This document shows positions 33,372 through 37,734 of a DNA stretch of 37,734 bases, piece after piece; the stretch's first letter is position 1, and every line of letters starts with the position of its first letter. Made by a program: the position numbers and the translations under genes. The stretch covers positions 1-37,734 of the forward strand of contig JAFLDL010000043.1 in NCBI GenBank assembly GCA_017302435.1, in the 5' to 3' direction. The stretch is from Candidatus Accumulibacter necessarius. GTDB lineage: Bacteria > Pseudomonadota > Gammaproteobacteria > Burkholderiales > Rhodocyclaceae. Under the pieces are notes generated by a model. The model had not been told where the DNA came from. It saw only the letters and a program-made list of their open reading frames with translations, and ran no database searches.

Positions 33372-33788
33372 CTAGCGCGGCGGTTCGGTAACGAAGGCAA
33401 TTCTCACCAGCCCGGCTCGCTGCGCATCAGCAAGCACCTCGGTCACTCGCTCGTAGCGTGTCCCGCGGTCGGCACGCAGGTGCAGTTCCGGCTGCCCGCC
33501 GCGCGCGCCAAGTTCAGCCAGACGCGCCGCAAGCTCGCTGCGCTCGACCGCCTGGCCATCGAGAAAAACCTTCCCGGAGGTGTCAATCGCCACGGCAATG
33601 ACCTGTGGTCGGTCATCGAGGCTGCTCGCTTCGACTCGCGGCAGATCGACGGGAACCGCCTGATGAAACAGCGGCGCGGTGATGATGAAGATCACCAGCA
33701 ACACCAGCATGACGTCGACCAGCGGCGTCGTGTTGATTTCGGCCATTGGCTGACTGGCGCCGCCGTTGTCGAATGAACCAAAAGCCAT
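33372..33788 (-). CDS. exbD: ExbD/TolR family proton-channel subunit
   Basis: This 138-residue inner-membrane protein has a short cytoplasmic start ending MAEINTTPLVDVMLVLLVIF, which contains the membrane helix with the conserved proton-carrying Asp in PLVDVMLVLL. The periplasmic domain includes VDLPRVEASS, QVIAVAIDTSGKVFLDGQ and LHLRADRGTRYERVTEVL. The ATG follows GGGGGGAG. It is the last gene of tonB-exbB-exbD, 12 bases after exbB. The neighbouring tonB favours ExbD over TolR. Confidence 0.93.
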   Translation of the reverse strand: MAFGSFDNGGASQPMAEINTTPLVDVMLVLLVIFIITAPLFHQAVPVDLPRVEASSLDDRPQVIAVAIDTSGKVFLDGQAVERSELAARLAELGARGGQPELHLRADRGTRYERVTEVLADAQRAGLVRIAFVTEPPR

Positions 33789-33800
33789 CTCCCCCCCTCT

Positions 33801-33817
33801 TCAGCCGCTGCGGCTGA
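33801..33817. repeat. Perfect palindrome at the exbB stop codon
   Basis: TCAGCCGCTGCGGCTGA reads the same on both strands apart from its central base. It lies between exbB and exbD and could form a small stem in the mRNA, possibly tuning relative exbB and exbD expression. Confidence 0.5.
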
Positions 33818-34535
33818 CGCGCACGGCGCCATGGTCAACCAGCTTGTCACCCGGCCGACCGCGCAGACCAGTCGTCAGGTAGGCGTGCAGGTCGTGAGCA
33901 AACCCGTCGAGCCGTGCAAGCGTCAGCCGGTTACCGCGGGCGCAGGCGTTGTAGGCCAGGACCGCCGGAATGGCGACAAACAGACCGGCCGCAGTCATGA
34001 TCAGCGCCTCGCCAACGGGCCCGGCCACCTTGTCGAGGACCACCTGCGTCGCGCCGGAAAGACCAACAAGGGCGTGGTAGATTCCCCAGACGGTCCCGAA
34101 CAGGCCGATGAAGGGTGCCGTCGAACCCACCGAGGCAAGAAAGGTGAGCCCGGATTCGATACTCGCCTGGGCCTCCACGATCTGGCTGCGCAGCGCGCGC
34201 GTGACAAACTCGCTGACACTGACACCGGCGCCGATCCCTCGATCGGCATGCAGGCGATGCAATTCGGCGGCATTGGCGCCCGCAATGGCCAGACTGGCAA
34301 GAATGCCGCTCCGGTCCTCGCACCCGATCGCTTCGATCGCCGCCGGCAAGCTTGGCGCGCCCCAGAACGAAGCCAGAGCGCGCGCATGGCAACGCCTCGC
34401 CTGCCAGACACCGTAAGCCTTCGCCGCAATCACGTACCAGCTCGCCACCGACAGCAGGGCGAGGAGGATCGCCACCGCGTGCGTCAGCCAATCACCCTGC
34501 GCCCAGAAATGGGCCAAACCTGTCTCCATTCGCAT
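33801..34535 (-). CDS. exbB: ExbB/TolQ/MotA family proton-channel subunit
   Basis: This 244-residue inner-membrane protein has three hydrophobic helices: residues about 15-40 (AVAILLALLSVASWYVIAAK), and a pair in FLASVGSTAPFIGLFGTVWG and LIMTAAGLFVAIPAVLAYN. The last two carry the conserved family signature. It energises TonB with ExbD using the proton gradient. The start at ATG 34535 (MRMETGLAHFW) follows AGGAAAG; the open frame extends upstream into tonB. It starts 13 bases after tonB ends. An exact 17-base palindrome (33801-33817) covers its stop codon. Confidence 0.93.
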   Translation of the reverse strand: MRMETGLAHFWAQGDWLTHAVAILLALLSVASWYVIAAKAYGVWQARRCHARALASFWGAPSLPAAIEAIGCEDRSGILASLAIAGANAAELHRLHADRGIGAGVSVSEFVTRALRSQIVEAQASIESGLTFLASVGSTAPFIGLFGTVWGIYHALVGLSGATQVVLDKVAGPVGEALIMTAAGLFVAIPAVLAYNACARGNRLTLARLDGFAHDLHAYLTTGLRGRPGDKLVDHGAVRVSRSG

Positions 34536-34548
34536 GCCGCTTTCCTGT

Positions 34549-35313
34549 TCAAGTTTCGAGAGCAAACTGCAACGGCACCAGCACCGAGGAATCGACCGTC
34601 TCAGATCCCTGTCTGGCGGGGATGAATCGCCAACGCTCGACGGCTGCCCGGGCGGCTTCATCCAGACGCGGGAAGCCGCTCGATTGTTTGATCTCCACCG
34701 CCAGCGGCAGACCGTGCGCACTCACCCTGACCCGCAACACAACCCGTCCCTGCTCACCCAGACGCCGCGACGCCGCCGGATAAACCGGCTTGGGATTGTG
34801 CAGGTAATCGGCGTCAAAGCGCGCCCCCACCACCGGCGGCGGTGCCACCGGGAGCGACTCCTCCGACCTTGCCGCTGCTTGCGGCGCGACGGCAAACGAA
34901 GCCGTCGCTGGCGCGGTGGCAATCGCCGTCAACACCGGTGGCGGCGCAGACGCTTTCCGCTGCGGTGGTGCTGTCGGCGCCGGCCTCGCTCGTACGACCC
35001 TTGTCGGCGGATCGGGTCTTCTCGCTTCCTCGATCCTGGGCGCTACGGCGACGGGCTCGAGCACCCGCACGGTCAGTACCGGCAGAAATTCAGGAGACTG
35101 GGGTGCCCTGGCCACCCCAAACGCCAGCAACAGCCCCAGCAGGTGCAGGCCGGCAACGGCCAGGAGGAAGAGACCCGTCTGCCAGAATGGCTGCCGGACA
35201 ATCCTTGGCAATTCATAGTACGCGGAGGCGGTGCGGACCAGGCTCGACGTTTCGCTCAAGTCTGTCTCGGGGGGATTGAAGATCTGCCCAAAGGCCGTCA
35301 TTCTATGCCGCAT
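34549..35313 (-). CDS. tonB: TonB energy-transducing protein
   Basis: The protein is about 254 residues. A single N-terminal membrane helix (GLFLLAVAGLHLLGLLLAFG, about residues 46-68) follows a cytoplasmic tail that is longer than in E. coli. A proline/alanine-rich periplasmic spacer is next (ARPAPTAPPQRKASAPPPVL). The C-terminal TonB domain has NPKPVYPAASRRLGEQGRVV and LDEAARAAVERWRFIPARQG. It couples ExbBD to TonB-dependent outer-membrane receptors. I took ATG 35313; a GTG one codon earlier and ATG 35301 are alternatives because no ribosome binding site decides it. It leads the tonB-exbB-exbD operon. No receptor gene is in the window. Confidence 0.92.
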   Translation of the reverse strand: MRHRMTAFGQIFNPPETDLSETSSLVRTASAYYELPRIVRQPFWQTGLFLLAVAGLHLLGLLLAFGVARAPQSPEFLPVLTVRVLEPVAVAPRIEEARRPDPPTRVVRARPAPTAPPQRKASAPPPVLTAIATAPATASFAVAPQAAARSEESLPVAPPPVVGARFDADYLHNPKPVYPAASRRLGEQGRVVLRVRVSAHGLPLAVEIKQSSGFPRLDEAARAAVERWRFIPARQGSETVDSSVLVPLQFALET

Positions 35314-35514
35314 CACCGCTATCCGGGTGCGTCATTTCGTCTCATGGCAAACAGCGCATTCTGGTCCCGGAAAGAAAGTGCAGATGATGATCCATTCGAA
35401 TCCATTCGCCAATGGACGAAGCGCCTGGCTCACACCACTGACGCGAAAGCGCTTCGATCATTGCTCACCCTCAGTCTTCAGCCGCTCCGGACCGTTCTTT
35501 CGTGACCGTGCCTG

Positions 35515-36429
35515 CTATCTGTCCATGGTTTGTTGTTGGCGCAGCGCCTTTCGTGCTGCCTTATGCACCAGTTCCGTAAGGGACGCCAGGGCCGACGAAC
35601 CAATCCGCCAGCGATGCCAGAACAGTGGCACGTCCACCCAATGCTGCGGAGCCAGCTCGATGACTTGCCCCGCTTTCAGATGCGCCTCTGCCAGCTGTTC
35701 CGGAATCATTCCCCAGGTCATGCCGCGCAACACCGCTTCACCAAAAGATCGTGTGGTGGGTACGTAGTGCGTCGGTGGTTTCATGACGGCATCCGTGAGC
35801 CGGGTGAGAAAGGCCTGCTGCAAGCCATCCTTCTTGTTGAACATCAGCATCGGGGCAGCGTGCAGCGATTCGGCATTGACTCCAGCGGCAAAGTGCCGCT
35901 GGAAATAGGACGGCGAGGCCAGGGCCAGATAGCGCATCACGCCGAGCGGCTCGATCCGGCAGCCCTGGATCGGGTGGGCACTGGCACTGACGCCAGCCAT
36001 GACGCTGCCTTCACGCAGCAACGTCACCGAGTGATCCTGATCCTCGACCCTGAGGTCAAGGGTAATGGCCGCGCTGCTGGCAAGCCCATCGAACACCTCA
36101 ACGAACCAGCTATCCAGGGAATCGGCGTTGATCACCATCGGGATCCGTACGACCGCTGTAGCGCTGGCGTCGCAGACGCCCAGTGCCGAGAGAACCTCCG
36201 ACTCCAGGAGGGCAAGTTCTTCAGCGTAGCGCAGCAGAGGGCGTCCGGCGACGGTCGCCTGACAGGGCGCGGAGCGCTGGATCAGAATCTGCCCCATGCG
36301 GTCCTCCAGCAACTTGATCCGCTGACTAATCGCCGACGGAGTCACGTTCAACTTCCGCGCGGCCAATTCGAAACTGCCCTCGCGGATGGCTTCGGCAAAC
36401 GCGGCCAATTGAGCGTTGTCAACCTTCAT
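35515..36429 (-). CDS. argP: LysR-family regulator ArgP (IciA)
   Basis: The 304-residue regulator has an N-terminal winged helix-turn-helix (FAEAIREGSFELAARKLNVT, PSAISQRIKLLEDRMGQILI). A periplasmic-binding-protein-like effector domain follows, with CQATVAGRPLLRYAEELALL and the family segment RSFGEAVLRGMTWGMIPEQL. ArgP senses lysine and arginine and activates argO. Divergent transcription from argO with 95 bases between the two starts is the classic arrangement. An inverted ATTAG-N5-CTAAT site directly upstream suggests autoregulation. Confidence 0.94.
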   Translation of the reverse strand: MKVDNAQLAAFAEAIREGSFELAARKLNVTPSAISQRIKLLEDRMGQILIQRSAPCQATVAGRPLLRYAEELALLESEVLSALGVCDASATAVVRIPMVINADSLDSWFVEVFDGLASSAAITLDLRVEDQDHSVTLLREGSVMAGVSASAHPIQGCRIEPLGVMRYLALASPSYFQRHFAAGVNAESLHAAPMLMFNKKDGLQQAFLTRLTDAVMKPPTHYVPTTRSFGEAVLRGMTWGMIPEQLAEAHLKAGQVIELAPQHWVDVPLFWHRWRIGSSALASLTELVHKAARKALRQQQTMDR

Positions 36430-36431
36430 AA

Positions 36432-36446
36432 ATTAGCCAGTCTAAT
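36432..36446. promoter_or_regulatory. LysR-type operator between argP and argO
   Basis: ATTAG (36432-36436) and CTAAT (36442-36446) form a perfect interrupted palindrome of the LysR T-N11-A type, starting two bases from the argP ATG. Binding here would repress argP. The argO promoter side of the intergenic region shows no equally clear box. Confidence 0.5.
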
Positions 36447-36524
36447 GAATCATCAGGAATTTTAACTGTACTGATCTCGCGGCGCACCATAACCTGACTA
36501 CATTGCCAACTTCACTGACAAGTC

Positions 36525-37124
36525 ATGCCCGCTGACCTGATTGCCGGATTCCTGTCCGGTACAGTCCTCATCGTCGCCATTGGTGCGCAAAATTCCTACG
36601 TGCTTCGCCAAGGCATCCGGCGCGAACACATCCTGCCACTTGTACTTCTCTGCGCAAGCGCCGACGCCATGCTGATTGCAGCCGGTATTGCTGGGCTGGG
36701 GGCATTGATTCAAGCCCAGCCAGTGTTTCTCAACCTTGCCCGCTACGGCGGCGCGGCGTGTTTGTTCGTCTATGGACTGGCGTCGGCACGGCGTGCCCTC
36801 AAAGCGGAACAGCTCATCGTCGACGCCGGGACCGGGTTACCGCTCGGTGCTGCCCTCGCGACCTGTCTCGCCCTTACCTTCCTCAATCCGCACGTTTATC
36901 TGGATACTGTCATCCTTCTCGGTTCGCTGGCCAGCCAACGAGAAGAGGGACGATGGATTTTTGGCGCTGGAGCTGTTGGCGCGAGCTTTGCTTGGTTCCT
37001 TGCACTCGGTTACGGGGCGCGTTTTCTGGCCCCTCTGTTCGCAAAGCCAATCGCTTGGCGGGCTCTCGATTTGCTGATCAGCATGACGATGTTTGGGCTC
37101 GGCAGTGCCTTGATTCTGGAATAG
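36525..37124 (+). CDS. argO: LysE/ArgO family amino-acid exporter
   Basis: This 199-residue inner-membrane exporter has about six helices. LSGTVLIVAIGAQNSYVLRQ is the family signature near the start, and TCLALTFLNPHVYLDTVILL contains the conserved NPHxYLD block. WIFGAGAVGASFAWFLALGY and LLISMTMFGLGSALIL follow. It exports arginine and/or lysine and protects against canavanine-like analogues in E. coli. The divergent argP gene supports the ArgO/LysE assignment. ATG 36525 has no strong ribosome binding site, so expression may be low without activation. Confidence 0.94.
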   Translation: MPADLIAGFLSGTVLIVAIGAQNSYVLRQGIRREHILPLVLLCASADAMLIAAGIAGLGALIQAQPVFLNLARYGGAACLFVYGLASARRALKAEQLIVDAGTGLPLGAALATCLALTFLNPHVYLDTVILLGSLASQREEGRWIFGAGAVGASFAWFLALGYGARFLAPLFAKPIAWRALDLLISMTMFGLGSALILE

Positions 37125-37209
37125 CACCGATTGGTCGCTCGCCTGCTCTCACCGAGGACTCAGCCATCGAGCTTGGGACAGATCAGCGCCGGCCGGGAGC
37201 CCGTTTGCC

Positions 37210-37479
37210 TCACTCCTCGCTTTCACCGTCGCTCACCCCGTACTCGCGGTCGAGATTGTTCATATAGCGGGCGTACCACCAGATGATCAACAGGTAGATC
37301 ACCGGCGCGCCCTGGGCGCCCATGTAGAAGCCGAGAGGAAAGCCGAGCACGGTGACATCTGCCAGATCGCGCGCAAAGTAGCTGACGACGAAGGTGACGA
37401 CAAACCACACCGCCAGCAAAGACGCCGTCAGCTTGAGGTTGCGCCGCCAGTAATCCCGATGCTTGCGACCGAGCTGCAT
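37210..37479 (-). CDS. DUF4212 small subunit of a sodium/solute symporter
   Basis: The 89-residue membrane protein starts at ATG 37479 after an excellent GGAGG site. The N-terminus HRDYWRRNLKLTASLLAVWF is the family hallmark, followed by one helix (VVTFVVSYFA). After the LGFPLGFYMGAQGAPVIYLL segment a second helix, YLLIIWWYARYMNNLDREYG, ends the protein. DUF4212 genes almost always lie directly upstream of a large SSS-family (acetate/solute type) symporter gene. Here the downstream neighbour is the convergent argO, 85 bases away, so the partner is absent at this site. The reading frame extends upstream to 37653, but that part has no family similarity. Confidence 0.9.
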   Translation of the reverse strand: MQLGRKHRDYWRRNLKLTASLLAVWFVVTFVVSYFARDLADVTVLGFPLGFYMGAQGAPVIYLLIIWWYARYMNNLDREYGVSDGESEE

Positions 37480-37734
37480 TGAACCTCCTTCGCTGCCGGC
37501 AGCCAGCTCAACCCGGGCGTGGGCAAGGCCCTCGGCGCCAGGCGAGCCATCACCAGCGGTCAAACTCAGGATAACGAACGCTTTCGACGAAATCCTGCGT
37601 TTCCTGGCTAGCAGCCTGTCGGACTTGAGGTTTAGAAAACCGCCAAATTTCACAATGCGGAATGAAAAGGCCGGATTTTCTCGACTTTGCGGCCTTTTGG
37701 ACGGTTTTCTCCTCGTTTTCCCTACTGTGGGCGC
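37480..37734. other. Upstream region of the DUF4212 gene; possible mobile-element end
   Basis: No gene is seen. From about 37605 the sequence changes character: a CTAGCAGCCTGTCGGACTTG stretch, then A/T-rich nested inverted repeats. This resembles the non-coding flank of an insertion sequence continuing past the window edge, but no transposase is visible and the family cannot be named. Confidence 0.3.
37635..37709. repeat. Nested inverted repeats
   Basis: Outer arms GAAAACCG (37635-37642) and CGGTTTTC (37702-37709) enclose inner arms AAAAGGCCG (37665-37673) and CGGCCTTTT (37690-37698). All pair perfectly. The inner stem followed by T residues resembles a weak terminator on the plus strand. 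Confidence 0.6.

Noticed and set aside
35344-35505. A 53-residue plus-strand frame (starting MANSAFWSRKESADDDPFES) between tonB and argP
   Set aside because: No ribosome binding site, no recognisable family and no partner; it could be a remnant but the evidence is too thin to annotate.
33831-35505. Long plus-strand frames opposite exbB and tonB
   Set aside because: Typical open antisense frames in GC-rich genes; the minus-strand proteins are well-defined families.
1-37734. CRISPR array, tRNA or rRNA genes, phage or toxin-antitoxin genes
   Set aside because: No regularly spaced repeats, tRNA-like folds or recognisable phage or toxin proteins were seen on reading either strand.

Overview
The window looks like a chromosomal segment of a betaproteobacterium. 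The gene order dacA-ybeD-lipB-lipA, the argP/argO pair, the methylcitrate genes prpC-prpD and the GC-rich codon use of the right half fit a Rhodocyclales-like organism. 'Candidatus Accumulibacter' or a close relative is my best guess, but that rests on gene content and memory of such genomes, not on a search.

The left edge (1-1488) is a mobile-element scar. It holds the start of an IS4-family (Tn5/IS50-like) transposase leaving the window, a rho-independent terminator, and the headless 5' remnant of a SAM-dependent methyltransferase. That remnant is split by a degenerate IS1595-family element with 23-bp inverted repeats and a near-perfect 8-bp target duplication.

Positions 1481-18593 are a surface-polysaccharide (O-antigen/capsule type) cluster. 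It has five group-1-type glycosyltransferases, one GT2 glycosyltransferase, and three complete AsnB-type glutamine amidotransferases alternating with the glycosyltransferases. It closes with a reductase/epimerase, a small polyprenyl-phosphate sugar-1-phosphate transferase and a WbpM/CapD-type 4,6-dehydratase. Several genes overlap by 1-4 bases. The last three resemble the known module that makes and loads a 6-deoxy-HexNAc such as QuiNAc onto undecaprenyl phosphate. The AsnB paralogues probably amidate uronic-acid sugars or transfer amide groups to the glycan; this is inference. Two glycosyltransferases (5164-6303 and 11880-13004) are clear paralogues on opposite strands, which suggests duplication of an asnB-glycosyltransferase unit. 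No flippase or polymerase is visible. An A/T-richer acyltransferase (18697-19752) follows.

From 19868 onward the content is mostly housekeeping. On the minus strand are an E. coli-type (PLD superfamily) phosphatidylserine synthase, a small two-helix membrane protein, prpD and prpC, and a short RlpA-like protein. Next come a VTT/YqaA-like membrane protein on the plus strand and dacA-ybeD-lipB-lipA on the minus strand, where the last three genes overlap. Then follow a GAF-PAS sensor-like protein, an unlisted 46-residue four-cysteine protein, mobA, small proteins (DUF3820 and others), a CsgG-like lipoprotein, a tonB-exbB-exbD operon, divergent argP/argO, and a DUF4212 symporter small subunit without its usual partner. 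The right end carries nested inverted repeats that may belong to another mobile element.
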